From: Balanoglossus misakiensis
Lineage: Eukaryota > Hemichordata
Length of the DNA: 64,000 bases
NCBI GenBank assembly: GCA_040954595.2
Contig: CM082577.2
Span: 806,001 to 870,000, forward strand
Direction of reading: 5' to 3'
Below are positions 1-15,380 of the stretch, piece after piece. The notes under the pieces were generated by a model. It saw only the letters and a program-made list of their open reading frames with translations, had not been told where the DNA came from and ran no database searches. The position numbers and the translations under genes are program-made. The number at the start of each line of letters is the position of its first letter. The first letter of the stretch is position 1.

Positions 1-918
1 TATATACTGGAGGATTGTTGAGTGCGGTGTTCCAACAAACTAAAAGAGGCGACGACACGACTTTGCGTGAACACCTGCTTGGCGTTATTTCTTTCCTCGT
101 TCGTGAGTATTCGACAATCTGCCGATACCAGTTAAGCAGTCACTTTACCAAATAAGGAAAACAAATAGCTGTGTTTATCGGGGAACATGAAAGGAGTCCG
201 GGCCATTTGCATGTGATCTGTTGAGTCATTGATCAATATAAGGCACAAGGTCAAAGGTCGCCAGGTGTGAAATGGCAGTGACGCCAAGCGGCCCGAGAAC
301 GTTCCCTCTTGTTTGTTGACGAGCGCCAACAAGTGGTCGATGAGTAAAACATTTAAGACACGCACACCCACGTGGAATTTCTGAAGATGTCCAGATCATG
401 GCCGTGTTTAGGCCCAAATCGTTTCAATCACACAACGCGTCCCGTGTTTGTTGTCTTCTGAAACCATCTGAGCTTTCCCAGGGTCCCAGGGTAGGGCTAA
501 ACTCACCTGTATGTTGATTATAAAATGATTGATTACGTAACGTTCCATGTCATACGTCAGCCCACTCATCCGAAATATTTATAGGAAACATTCCCGCAGT
601 AAAGCTATTTTATAAAGATGGAATAAAAATTACCAACCTCGGGTGTATAAATAAGAAATACTATTTTATTACATAATATAAGAATATAAAATCTCAATCT
701 TGTATCATGCTGTATTGCTTAAAATTCTGATAAAATTAATTTTATTCGATATTTTTTTATTTTGTTCAATTACTCGAACTATTTCCACACTACGCGAATC
801 CTTGCCAGTATTCCAAGCTTTCTTTTTGTTCAACAAGAGTACCCCACGTGCACAGCGGGAGTCTTTTGATGAATTTGGCAAGGTTTTGGACAGGACATTG
901 TTTGACCAAGTCTTCATC
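1..918. other. 3' flank of the actin gene
   Basis: No protein-coding gene is recognisable here. The segment from 918 back to about 700 is the 3' untranslated region of the minus-strand actin gene, with AATAAA motifs on the minus strand at 741-746 and 665-670. The rest is AT-rich sequence with only short chance reading frames. Confidence 0.6.
741..746 (-). terminator. actin polyadenylation signal (candidate)
   Basis: An exact AATAAA on the minus strand lies 173 nt after the actin stop codon, a normal distance for a 3' UTR. A second AATAAA at 665-670 could be used instead. Confidence 0.5.
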
Positions 919-3300
<2,382 letters not shown>

Positions 3301-3564
3301 AAAATAGGGTATGTCAGACTATAAAAACATATTTTGAACTTTAGGCAGCAGATTTAAACTTTTATTTTGTTAGAAATGTAGTCATACCAAGGTCATATTT
3401 GAGGGAAATGCGACTGAAAACATATCTTAGGTATACTTCGTTCTGCGCATAATACAACAAAATCTGTTTATTTCTCTTTTGTGACTTCTACCGGACTATC
3501 CCCCATGGCGTATGAGTAGTATCACCCATAGTATGAAAAAAGGTCCAATTTGAAGTTATTGTGC

Positions 3565-3574
3565 CCATATATGG
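3565..3574. promoter_or_regulatory. CArG box (SRF-binding site candidate)
   Basis: A perfect ten-base CC(A/T)6GG palindrome, CCATATATGG, lies about 500 bp upstream of the actin start codon and about 270 bp upstream of the inferred leader exon. Serum response factor controls actin promoters through such sites. A CArG-like CCATATAAAG follows near 3734. A few perfect matches are expected by chance in 64 kb, so position is the main support. Confidence 0.5.
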
Positions 3575-3916
3575 TGATTCAAATTTGAACGACGTTTAGA
3601 TCACTCCAACATAACTCGGTTACTCTGATATCGTCGGGGTCATAGGTCACCAGATGACACTGATGTACTACGGTTAGACCCTAGGCCTATATGATGGTGA
3701 TCAGTTGCTATCTGCAGAGACATCCGTCGATGCCCATATAAAGCGAATAGTGAGCACGTCACGATTTGTAACAGAAAATAATAACAATTTAAACAATATT
3801 TTATTAATTTTTATTTCAAATTAGTAAAGTTTTTAGGTACCTTAAAATAGTGACTGATGCCATTGATAGATACACGAATGCGTCGGGAAAACACGGCCAA
3901 ATAAAAATTAGAATTG

Positions 3917-3938
3917 ATCATCATCATCATCATCATCA

Positions 3939-3970
<32 letters not shown>

Positions 3971-4013
3971 GTCATCGTCATCGTCATCATCGTCATCATC
4001 GTCATCATCATCA
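3917..4013. repeat. (CAT/CGT)n trinucleotide microsatellite
   Basis: About 97 bases of ATC/GTC-type triplets, first pure CAT and then mixed CAT and CGT units. The interruptions suggest an old, slowly decaying array. It continues into an imperfect triplet-rich stretch to about 4045. Confidence 0.9.
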
Positions 4014-4136
4014 CAGTCGTCTTCTTCGTCGTCACCACCGCCACCCGCACCATCTATTTACACAAATTCACGGTGGAGCGCCCCCTTTTGCTGAATCATG
4101 TGTAATCTTGCAGAGAATTTCAACGTTTCTTCCACT

Positions 4137-4167
4137 GAGAGAGAGAGAGAGAGGGGGGGGGGGGGGG
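4137..4167. repeat. (GA)n followed by poly-G
   Basis: Eight GA units run directly into 15 consecutive G residues. Two other long G runs occur at 5705-5720 and 11692-11705. Their exact lengths are prone to assembly error. Confidence 0.85.
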
Positions 4168-4892
4168 AGAGATGCATGATTCACAAACAACAAGGAACGA
4201 GATCCACCTTGTCACCACGTGGTCTAATGGACCAGGTGCAAATTGACTGTCATGCAGGCATATTGTGTGCGTTTTGATGCGAGGAAATTGCGTTGTCTGC
4301 ATGCTGCCAAGACGGCACGTAAATAATTGAAGGTACACCCCTTGTCAGTAACTACGATGACAATAATCACATAGGCACTCCCGGTACACACCACTAGGAC
4401 TATATCTGGAAATTGCGGTATTGTCCGTAGATGACCTTGCTGGAATTTTTGTTGAATTATCTGCAACAATGCAAATTGACAATGCTTAATTGTATTTTTG
4501 GTGCATTTGGAAATCATAAGCTAATTTTAGAAATCAACCATGATGACAACAGAATGAAAGACAACAATTATACCGACCATTTTCACAAATTCGCAGTCCT
4601 AGAGTTAAACCCCTGAAGGCAAAGGTCATATGATTGAAACGCTAGTTTTAACTCTCTTAAGTGGTATTTTGACCCATGTCGGAAGGTGGTCTTCTTTAAA
4701 CGAAGACTATATTTCGGTCGACAGACACATGCGATATAGCAGAGGCGATGTCACCAACCCTGACAAGGACGTGTGTTCTAAGTGTTCGTCAATGTAGGTC
4801 AACGACATATTTTCGGTGCGTGTCATTTTTCTAGGACAGGCGTTGTTAAATTGCATATAAGTGGATGCGTAGCTTCGGATCACAACGTCAAC

Positions 4893-4986
4893 ATGGTCGA
4901 TGCTGGATCAAATACGGGTATTACGATGACTCTGAATGAAATCGAACCGACAGAGATAAAACATACTGCTGAGACACAAACGCGAG
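4893..4986 (+). CDS. possible alternative first exon of the YeeE/YedE-family gene
   Basis: An ATG at 4893 opens 31 codons (MVDAGSNTG...HTAETQTR) ending at a strong donor, G followed by GTAAGT, at 4986/4987. The exon ends in phase 1, the same phase as the exon at 6260-6593, so it could splice in frame to the acceptor at 9448. The resulting protein would lack the first membrane segment encoded by 6260-6593. It could instead be a chance open frame or the start of another transcript. Confidence 0.3.
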
Positions 4987-5704
4987 GTAAGTAGAAAGAA
5001 AATGGGAACATCTGTTGTCACCTGTTGCGGTTTATTGTCTCGTGCTCTGTTGACAGAGGATTTACATTTTATGGAGGGGCGATGAACAGACATACAGTGT
5101 GACCACTGTGGACCGTCGCGACACAAAACCAAACCATTTACAATAACAGCAAGTCCCCGACAAATGATATTAAGTCTTTAAAGGTACACATGTATATCTC
5201 TTAGTACAGTGGGCTTTAATTGTACCGGCATTTCCTAATCAAAAAATATTATACCCTACGCTTGTATTCACGTCATCATATGACATTCAGAGCTCCGTAA
5301 CTAGAGTCAGTACAGATTTAAAACCCACGTCTGTTAATATTTCTGTTGACTCCCGTCCAATGCCAAACTAAAGAATGCAATACAATGTACACCGTTTTCG
5401 TTGAAAGGAAGATCCACAGATTCGTTTGAACGAAAAACGCGAGGCCTGCCGGGGACCGCTGGTAGAGAACATGCGAATTACATGAACTGACTATCACTCG
5501 CCTTTAACCCTGAATGACTGGACTCTGGGCGGCGCAACTTGCGATGAAAATGTCCAGAGTTCAGTCCCTTTACAGAGTAGAACAAGATCTACCCACAGTA
5601 TTCATAACACCTTTGCCCAAGTAGCGGGTCGACTTCTCGCCTTTAACCCTCCATAGTGTCAAATAAATAAATAAATTTAAGAGATCCAGGGACTTAAAAT
5701 TCTT

Positions 5705-5720
5705 GGGGGGGGGGGGGGGG
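5705..5720. repeat. poly-G run (16 nt)
   Basis: Sixteen consecutive G residues in non-coding sequence upstream of the transporter-like gene. Confidence 0.9.
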
Positions 5721-6259
5721 CTCCTTTGGTAAACCTGACCAAAGCGACTGAAAATGGCCTTGGCCTTACCTGACACTGAAAGTATGACACCCTCTCAGAA
5801 CTCAATGCAATCGATCAGTCGATTAAAATCCTTTGGCTGTTTTATGTAACCATTTTCTTGAGCAGATTTGAATAACAGTTGGCAGCGGAAAACGCTTCTG
5901 GGAGTAAAGATACACATTTGATCTTCTTCTTTGGTGTGCGTTTGTCAAAGTCGTCCCTATGATCAAATTTGGCGTGGTGGTAAGGACCATAAAATATGAT
6001 GAAACGTGTGGCGCGGGTAAATCATGACAAGTGGTTCGCTCCTGTTCATGGTCCTACTTTCAGTGCAGTCGAGCTGTGCTCGCAAGTCACGTGACACCAC
6101 CGCTTTTGTGCCGAGCCGTGTTGAGTAAACAAAAACCAACTACTACTATCTGTTGCGAAGTTGTCAATAGAAAACAATGTGGGCTGTACGCCGTGTATTG
6201 AGCGGTGATATGTGAGAGTATAGACATCATTGCCAGTCTAATTTAGGATCAAAGACAAA

Positions 6260-9200
6260 ATGGCAAATGAGAAAACAACGACAGGGAACTCTTCTCGCGC
6301 TAACTCTTCTTCCAATCTCTCTCATTCCCGACTCGCATGGACAGATGAAAACGTCATCAGCTCTGGGCTTGCCACTGATTGCAAATCCAACAACGGGACC
6401 GGGAAGACGAAACTCTCAGAGAATGGCTTCTCCAGGTGCGCCGATCAAGACGCGGAGAACGGACGAATCAGAAGCGCCGATCTGGACGAGATCCCCGACG
6501 ACAAACAGACATCCTGGTGGAAAATTCTGCTGCAGTTATCTCTCTGCTTTCTGGCTGGCATCGTATTCGGCATTGCATTGGAGAAAAGCAGGGGTAAGTT
6601 CTTCAAACCCTTTTCTTCAGCTACACGACGGCCTGCCATATTGAAACCAGCAAACACCATTCCATTTGTATTTCCATGAAACCTTGTACCTTTTATTCAT
6701 TGCACCTTTTGTCAGCTGCTTTCCAAAGTGGTATATAGGAATTGCTCAATATGTTTTGTTGTTGTTGTGATTGTCTTTCTATGAGCACGGTTTTCTCAAG
6801 TGTTGCCGGCATAAGAAATTATTACAAATTATATAAGAAAACGACGTGAAATCTGTTTATTGCAAATAAGATCGATTTAATCATATTAATGAATATAAGT
6901 CGTGAACATAATACATTTGTACCACAATTGTTTACCATTGTAAACTTTTCACGCTGCATGGCGCGCAACATTATGTCAGACATGAAGTCCACAGCACAGA
7001 AAAAGCAACCCCAACAAAATGTGAATGGACGAGGTTTAATAATTAAACGATGCCGCTTTTATTTATCACCAATAGCCTAAAGATAATTCTGTAACTAATG
7101 TATCGACCAGATAGGTGACTCGTACTTCATTTATAGATATTAGAATGCAAGTTTTGCTCCGGGTTGTGGAAGGGTTCACTATAACCAAGTTAGACAATTG
7201 ATGCCAGTGTTTTGGCGTTTAGTGTCTTGAAGAAAAATCGTTCCGCGCCTTCTCTCGTTTCTTGGAGAAGAAGAGTGCCGCCTCGTATACGCGTACGACC
7301 TATGTCAAGCATAGCGGTATTTTAATAGCGGCCCTTAGAAATGGTTCCCATGGCTACCGTATAACCCAGACGGTCGTTAACGCAATCATCACCACTTGGC
7401 TGGGAACATTACATTGCGAACATTATATACATAAGGCTCTAGACGGTAGCGTCGGGTTGTGTGGACTGTAGCTGTATACATAGACCGTGCATGCGTAGAC
7501 GCGTCAAATGCGGGGACCTCCATTCTCCTACAGTCCCAAGATCGTTACGGGGCGACGGTGGATTCTTTGTAACACGCGATCGATACACATCAGCTGCAAA
7601 TACTGTAACAGTAACAAGACCTGAATGACCTTAATAATGGATGTTAACATTCAATCGTGACTGACCTTTCATTGAATAACAGCCAGAGCTTTCATTACAA
7701 CATGGAAATATCAATGTCTTGGAAGTTATTAAATCTGATCACAGACAGTAGACGGAGACGTATGAAAGACTAACAGAGAATATCAACCGCCATTAATATC
7801 GTTGTGTGCGCGTGTTTGAACACATGCCATTACAGTCCCAGTCTTGGATTTGTTTTTTTAAGAAAGAGAGAGTTTTGATGGTTTTCACTCATTTCCACAA
7901 GACAAGTATTGAGGGAGCGAGACCGACTGGAAAATTGGCAAGATCACTGTTTAAAGTGCATTAACCCTAATTAGTCCAAGGGTTGTACTATCAACCACCG
8001 ATTGTGTCGCACCCGTTTATTCAGCCTCCCACTGTAAAAGTACACAGCTGCATACACGGGTATAGTCTGCATAACGGTATTTTTTACCTCAAAAATGTTC
8101 ACCCTTCGGCTAAATACGTAGAAGGCTGGAGTATTTGATCGATAAAATATGCGACAAGTAGCAACTATTGGGGCTTTAATAACGTTATAAATCCATAAAT
8201 CCATCCCTATCAGTGTCTGGATTCAGATCATTCCATGGCGGTCAGGTCACCTGTGGCGGTTTTATGGGGTAATATCATACCACAGTCCCCCCAAAGGAAC
8301 TGTGATTGTACACGCGTTACACCAACACCACTCTGATCATGAATAGGTATAGCCGGGCACGTGTGCGGGCCGCGACGGAACGTCGAATTCCCTTTCATCA
8401 CAAAAAATTCGAGGCCCGTCGAAAAATAAATACTGCCAACGCCGTGCATGAGTTGAATTGGTAACTTCGACTAGAGATTAAAATGAAATAAGCGATAGAA
8501 ACAATACAACACAGGGCGGGATTACACAACACCGTCGTTGGCCATTCGAGTTTTTCTTCCATGACCTCTGGGCTCCCTTCTGTTTTCGTCGTCAGCAATT
8601 GTCATGTCAGTTTGTTCTCTTCGGGAGCTGAAGCCTCGGGGTTATGGAAATGGATTTTTCACACCGGTTGATCAGATTGTTTTACTTCTTTGTCGAAGAC
8701 GGAAATCACCAAATAATTACTTTCACGTAATCTGATGCGGAAAGCTTCGGCTCAGCCATACAATTTTCACCGCGCAGCCATACAATTTTGTCTTGGCTAC
8801 TACATGATACCACATTTTTGGCGCTGTTTAAGAAAGTTGCACGCTTGCGCGACAAAAGGTAACAATATACGATAGGACACCTTTGGCGTTTTCTTGGATG
8901 TGGAAATGTGTGACAAATGTAGCAATAGGCTTTGAAAGCAGAGCCGGACAAAGCTTCAAAGCCCAATTACTTTTGTTATTCGTGTGTATTCGGTATTGAT
9001 CAATGACAAAATCGCAACAGGGGATTTTATTGTCCTTAAACGTTCTGTTTAACTACAACTTAAGACTAATTACAGAATTTCCTATCGATCGTTTTGAGAT
9101 AAATGTCGTTAAGGAATGGTTTCTGGGTAAAGAGAGAACGGACTTTGGATTTCTCCCACTGCAAACAATTGAATTGTTGAACAGTCGGTGCATGATAATC

Positions 9201-12200
9201 CGTTTTCGGACTTAGAATACGGCGTTGAATTTGTGATAGCGTTACCTTTCGGCAATAGAGGAATCGGCTTACTTCCACTTATTAGTCACGTGTCTATACA
9301 AGACCAATCACGTCCCTGGAGCTATTAGCGAAACGTTGTTCAAGCGATCCTCACAAAGATGATCGAAAAGTTCAAAATTAGTTTCACTCTTTGGCAACAC
9401 CAAACAATTTTTCTTCGAGTTTTAACCTCTTTCTTCTTAATTTTCAGTCTTCGAACCAACGTCAATTCGATATCAGTTCATTTACCAAAAATGGATCATG
9501 CTGAAGGTGTTCCTTGGTGCCATGGCAACTGGGCTGCTGTGTTTCGGCGTCATAGCTCACATTCCCGCCACCAAGTCTCATTTCGAGAGAGCCAGGACAG
9601 CTTACTACGCATGTTTCACCACAAAAGGTGTCCTTGTCGTCTGCATAGGAGGTTTCCTTCTGGGAGCTGGCATGGATCTCGCCGCTGCAGTGAGTAGGCT
9701 TTAAATATTTGGGATACCACTTTGTTTATCTCTCCGTAGCATCCTTCAATCTTCAGAGCTGTATTATTTGCGTCATGTGACAAAACGTTTGACACAACAG
9801 AAATTGTCATCATGGAAGAAATTCCAGGAAACATACAGAAAGCCTGTGTTTATTGCTTCCCTCAAAGGAGAACCCAGATCAAGTTTTGAGCGAGGTTTTC
9901 TCTAACTACACGAAATTGATGTTACCCTCTGTCAGCACAATTAAATAAATCTATTATAAGGGAATAGAGTAAGCAAAGATTTCTACCTCTCTTATAGTCT
10001 ATAGACTTGTCTGCTCATACATTGATGACACAAAACACGTACCACGCGTCGGAAACACAATCTAACTTTCCAAACCTTTATTTATCGTCAGTGTCCAGCC
10101 ATGGTCTTGGCACAAGTTGGAGCCTGGGTCGGTTACGGTCAAGCGTGTAAGTACCCCTGAGCTAATTTGTGTTATAAATCAATTTCACGTTAGATATGTG
10201 GTGATGTATGCACGTCTATACAAAGATGCCTTAAGAAAGCGAAGATTGAAGCAATCACGGATTTTCACTTGTGCAGCATCGCGAAAAAATAAGCGCACTG
10301 CAGTAAGCCAATCTGCCCGATTATTCACAAGTCGTTCTTTTGTTTCTTTTTCTCGCATGTTCACAACATTTTTCCTACTACAATGTATCGTGAACTTCTT
10401 TCTGTCTTTTATCACAGTAATGACGGTCTTTGGTTGCCTTGTTGGTGCTTTCTGTTACGGTTTCTGCGCACCGTTTGTTGACAGATACATGTCACCGAAG
10501 AAACCATATGAAAAACACTTGTAAGTATTTAACGTAATATGAATGCCCTGTTAACGTTTAATATTTGCCATATTTTTTTAAAATTTCAAATGAAGAACAG
10601 GTGGTGATCTCACAATGATTATACATCTTGATATGAACAGACATTTTTTGCAATTTATTTCCTTTCTTTGTGAAAAGTAAAACAGCCGTATTCTACCATT
10701 ACAGACTTGACGACTACATCAAATGGCCTTTTGCAACAATGGCGATTCCATTAGCCTTAGTGTGTGGTGTCTTGATATTTATCCTGGAATGGTTCTTTCC
10801 ATGGGAAACAGAGCTCGAGGTATTTTTCCTAAACTTCAAATTGTAGTCTTCTTTTCTTATCATTTTCCAAAACATTTAAATTCTTTTCTGAGAATTGACG
10901 ACACATTACCATTCCGGTTACATCGTTTGTTGTACGATACAATCGGCCGTGGTATTACCAGTTTACGTTTCATTGCGTTTTGCGAAAACAGTCGCAATGC
11001 GAATTTAACAAAAGATGATAAGATGAAATACGCAATTGATATGCGCAGCACGTGTTTATGTCTACGTTCTTTTATTTTCTTCACTTGGTGTAGGAGCATA
11101 CGAGGAATCGAACTGGCGACGGCCAGTTTATGACAGCGATTGCTTGGCCTCCTTATTGTGCGGGTGAGTGATCTCATGATCTTCCGCACAGCAAATGGAA
11201 AACAACAGCTTTTCTTCTCCAGTTTTCTGTCGAACAAACCCGACTTTTGGCCTCCGCTGACTTTTGTCAGACTCTCCCGTATTTGACAAACCCAAGCCCC
11301 TCCACAAGTGTACCCACCGACTATATAAGTTGAACAGAGTCTAGCACACAGACATTGTGACGTAAACACACTTCACTGATTGTGCGTTGTTTTTCACCTA
11401 CAGGCATTTTAATCGGGTTGCTTCAGCTAGCCATCGTTTTTACGGTGATCGATACAATGGGTGGAAGCAGCAGCTATACAACGATTTCATCGCAGGTTTT
11501 AGTCACCAAAAGAATGGAATCGTGGTCTCCCTACTTGGCCAGATTTAAACGCGGTGTCAGTAATTGGTGGCAGGTATTGTTGCATTGTTGTCTGAATACT
11601 TGTGCGTCTGCATGGTTGTGGTGTGTTCCGATATTTGGGTTTGCAAAGTGCACCAATCGACACAACCATTAAGGGCCTTGCCAAAATTCTCGGGGGGGGG
11701 GGGGGCTGGCGCGATTTGGGAAAGGGTCACTTTGTGTTTAGGGAAGGGTCACTGATTTTGATCAAGTATTTTTTTGGGGGAGGGGTATTATTCGAACAAG
11801 GACAACAGTGAAAATGATAAAGATGCCAACTGTGAACGAAACTCAAGTATTTTTTGTTTGGTCAACCAGGTGATGTACGTGACCGGTGCTATTGTAGGAG
11901 CCCTTATTTCGGCATTGTGTTCGCAGTCTTTGGCGCTTGTTCCTGGCGTTGGTTTGGCCTCTGCCTTCTTTGGTGGGTTCCTGATGCTGTTCGGTGCAAG
12001 AATGGGCGCTGGCTGTACAAGGTGGGTGTGGTTCAACCGTTGCCTGGTTACATGAACCGGTGGAATATGAAGACAACACCCGCTTGTTCGCAAACCTGTG
12101 AGGGCGCTAAAACTGACACCTATCTTCGTTTTCTTTTCAGTGGTCATGGATTGTCAGGTACAGGATTACTCGCCTTGCTGTCATTCCTTGCTGTTGCGAT

Positions 12201-12285
12201 GATGTTCGTTGGAGGCTCGGCGTTTGGATTCTTCTTCTACGCATTGGATGTCGGAGCGGGAGTTCTTGATTATGCCACTTTTTAG
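6260..12285 (+). CDS. YeeE/YedE-family (sulphur transport) membrane protein, complete
   Basis: Nine exons: 6260-6593, 9448-9689, 10092-10146, 10418-10520, 10705-10819, 11094-11163, 11404-11573, 11870-12021 and 12141-12285. They total 1386 nt and 461 aa, and all joins keep phase. An 85-residue hydrophilic N-terminus precedes a first membrane helix (about 87-107). Many Gly/Ala-rich hydrophobic helices follow. The two half-signatures of the family are visible: GMDLAAACPAMVLAQVGAW (Cys193) and GARMGAGCTSGHGLSG (Cys412, residues 406-420). In prokaryotes this family (YeeE/YedE, TsuA) takes up thiosulfate or related sulphur compounds through a duplicated helical pore with essential cysteines. Bacterial members are nearer 350 aa, so the N-terminal extension is extra. 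I infer transport of a small sulphur anion or persulfide across a cell membrane; substrate and location are unknown. The introns show it is a resident nuclear gene, not bacterial contamination. Confidence 0.9.
6594..9447 (+). other. intron 1 of the YeeE/YedE-family gene
   Basis: This 2.85-kb intron separates the exon for the first membrane helix from the rest. No other exon, RNA gene or transposon was recognised. Short open frames on both strands lack coding character. Confidence 0.7.
11692..11705. repeat. poly-G run (14 nt) in intron 7
   Basis: Fourteen consecutive G residues within the intron between 11573 and 11870 of the transporter-like gene, followed by more purine-rich sequence. Confidence 0.85.
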
Positions 12286-15200
12286 ATGTAGATTTTACTT
12301 TGCCTGCGCTGCCATGACGTCATCGACTCATTCATTACATTGGTATATGATAACGTTTAAAGCCCCGAGGTGCGTGGTTTTGTTTGTTTGATTTGACATG
12401 AAAGCGATGGACGTTCCACAAAAAGAGCGAATCGCTTAATCTCCTGTTTTACTTTCATGAAATGAGGAATCCACCGGATGTGACGTTACCGTGTTCTTCG
12501 GAGGCTTACCATGACACAAAGTATTCCCTGTAACATTTACGATTGAAAAGATGGTTGGCAGACGGTCACCTCTTTCAAGATGTATTTCTTGGGAAGGTAT
12601 ATTTAAGTAGTATGTTAATGACCTGTATGCAATGATGTTATTTACAGTACTTTTCTCATACGAGGTTAATCTATTCAACGCAGTTGAAAGTACTTTAATT
12701 TTACTTGAATTATGCCTTTATGCCTCTCATTTTTGTCAGTTAGTGTTCTCTCTTCCTGAATTTTCACAACATTGATTTTTTTGTTTGCCGGTTGTCTCGC
12801 TTCTTGTCTGTCTCTCTTGTCTAGACTTTCTCTAACTTTACCATTGTTACTAATCAACACCATGAAATGGTGGGAAAATAATTACGCCGTCATGTATTGT
12901 GCAGTTTGCACAATTAAACAAAAAACAACTATATAAAGGCATCTTCAATTTTGTTTTGTCGGTTTTATTTTTCTCGTGTTTATAGCTGCACCTATATTTG
13001 AGCAGACAAGGTGCACCTTGACGCTGCCATGACAACAAAGCACTGGTTTAAAGACATGACAAATATATTTATTACTAAAGTTGCTATTTAAAATCGACAA
13101 ATGTCAAAGTTTCGTTATATTTAAGATGGTCGTCGATTTCATTCGCATTTGTCCTACTCCAATAGATTAACACAAATGGGTATTATGTTGTTGGAATTAG
13201 TGCATGATATTATATTATATTATAAGATTTATAATAAAAATACTGTATGAAATATTTAAGTTAAGTGGTGTACGTCGTGTGTTTTATTACTATCGATCAT
13301 CCAGACCGGGAGGAGTAGAGGAAAGATGTTTATTTGAACAAACAAATCTCCTGTAACATTTACGCCTTTACATGACAGTTTGTATTTGTTTCAGGTTTTC
13401 GTAAACGATCGAATAAATAAATAAAACGTGGTCTTGGTACTCTCTTGTAAGTCATTCCTCTTTTGTGCGCAGTCTCCGTGTTTTGACACTATTTTACCTG
13501 AGAGATCGCTGCTGGGTGGCGCCCTCCTTTGACAGGAAGTGTATATGCAGAGAGATTACCCGTCTGCTGATCCTATGAATCCAATCCAGACACAGCTCTC
13601 CATCATTGTAAAGTATGTTGGAATGTCATAGCTTGACATGTCTAGAAGCTCCCTTTAGCGGCTGCCTAAGATTTCCCAAGAAACCTTGTGTAATCGCACC
13701 AAAGTAACAACTTCAAATGAGTCATGTGGTAAAACAGGTAAAAAATGTCCCTCCATCAATATATTACGCAACAAATATACCAGCCGCTCCCTTTCCATAT
13801 CTGACGTCAAACAAAATAATCGCTATATCCCGGAATTCCGAGATGTTCCTCGTGACAAGAATCTTCCGTGTTTGTTAAACTTTGACCTAGTACCTCTACT
13901 TATGATTATTAGCAAATAACGTCGACATTCTACATGTAAATCACTCATCAGCTTTGATCAGCGATTTACGGCACGCAATGAAACCGAACATATAAACTGG
14001 ACTATCAGTGGTTAAAATTATAAACATCTTGTTGGCACGGTTCGCCAGCCAATCACTCCCACTTTTCCATCGCCACGCGAAGATCACGTTCGATCTTTGC
14101 TTTGAAAGAATCCCGTTGTCTGATTCAATGTACCTGTCACGCATGAAGTGAGAAGAACAGATTTGATCGTGCCCCAACATAAGTAATTTATCAGCCGTGT
14201 TTTATTTGCAAAGTGCAGACACACGGTACTGGCTGTTAAAGTCTCAAAGCCCGCTTTGTGTACAGACAATAAAGCTATAGTATAGGGCGCCTGTTTCAAG
14301 TCTGTTTTCGCCTCTAATGCAGGTAAGGAACATAACTCAAGATGAACTCAGAACTCAACCTCACTTTAACATAGATGTTGTTGTTTTTTATATAGCTGTG
14401 AAAAACGCAAAATTCTTATAATCATCGCATTTCTCTAGTTAAAAGCATCCTAACATATGGCGCACTCACAGCCTGACAGACGGACATTAGACTTTGGTAC
14501 TTTAATTTGCGCTGGAATTAATACTGGTAATGCATTGTGTAATGATTATGAATGATATAATGGGACAAGTTTTTGTGACGTAGCTATATATCATCGAGCG
14601 GTGCGGTGGTGTGTTTAAAATATGTACAGTTTTTCACACACCAACCAACGGTAATAATCACTATAACAACGTTTTTTATCTTGAAATCAGATTTTATCTA
14701 GGCCAAGATTTCTTCTTGCGTGAAGCGATATTATATCCGGCCTCAGCAACATAAATTAACATCTAAAGTCAAAAATATCATACAACGATGTTGACCTTTT
14801 GCGGATTTTGGTTTTGCTATATTTTTGTAATATGTCATGAACATTGAAGAGATGGTTTATCACTCGGAAAGTACTGGTGGCGCTGTAGTGTATGTGATAA
14901 GACAAAGACCAGAAAAATCAATCAGCCAGAGGGTGTACTCGTATCATGGGAATGAACCATTCGTGTGGAGGGGTGTGGCTAGTTCGGGTGTGGGTTATTT
15001 GCGTGGACCGTTTCAGAAAAAAACGATTAGTGCTGCAATCGATGCAATGAATTATTCTCCCCTTTCTTTCTGAATAGTGAGTAATGCCAACACCACTAAG
15101 CCCTGGACTCCGCCCATGTGACCAGTCCGTAACCGTGAATTTCCTGCCAACATTGCATTTCCTCATATGCTGTGTTGTCGCGGCCAGATAAGCTTGTCTC

Positions 15201-15380
15201 GACTGCAGTTCCCAGGTGTTAGAGTGTGCGTAGACTTCTCCCGGTACTTGTGCATAACACGCAGCCGCGTCAGAATCACCTCTGGTCCAGCAACGCGAAA
15301 CTGCCAGTGGTAGGTTGACTTTATAGTTTTTTCATTCCTTTTCTGGGTGCTGACAACCGGCAGTAGGTGACACAGTAACC
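12286..15380. other. 3' UTR of the transporter-like gene and upstream region of fascin
   Basis: No coding gene is recognised. Candidate polyadenylation signals for the upstream gene are AATAAA at 13233-13238 and the AATAAATAAATAAA cluster beginning near 13412. The last few hundred bases before 15381 should hold the fascin promoter and leader. I see no clear TATA box at a fitting distance. Confidence 0.5.

Larger units (their letters stand above)
3575..4892. other. actin-transporter intergenic region, repeat-rich
   Basis: No coding exon is recognised. The region holds a CAT/CGT trinucleotide tract at 3917-4013 and a GA tract running into a 15-base G run at 4137-4167. Apparent poly-His/Arg and poly-Ile frames here are translations of the trinucleotide repeat. 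Confidence 0.6.

Noticed and set aside
3917-4013. Regular repeat that could be mistaken for a CRISPR array
   Set aside because: It is a trinucleotide microsatellite without spacers, in a eukaryotic intergenic region.
3850-4179. Open frame rich in His/Arg (and poly-Ile in another frame)
   Set aside because: It is a translation of the CAT/CGT trinucleotide array and has no other coding support.
8228-8966. Minus-strand frames within intron 1 of the transporter-like gene
   Set aside because: They are short, lack splice support and protein-like conservation signs, and match no family I recognise.
14837-15073. 78-codon frame upstream of fascin
   Set aside because: Its composition is unremarkable, it has no recognisable domain, and it lies where the fascin promoter or leader is expected.
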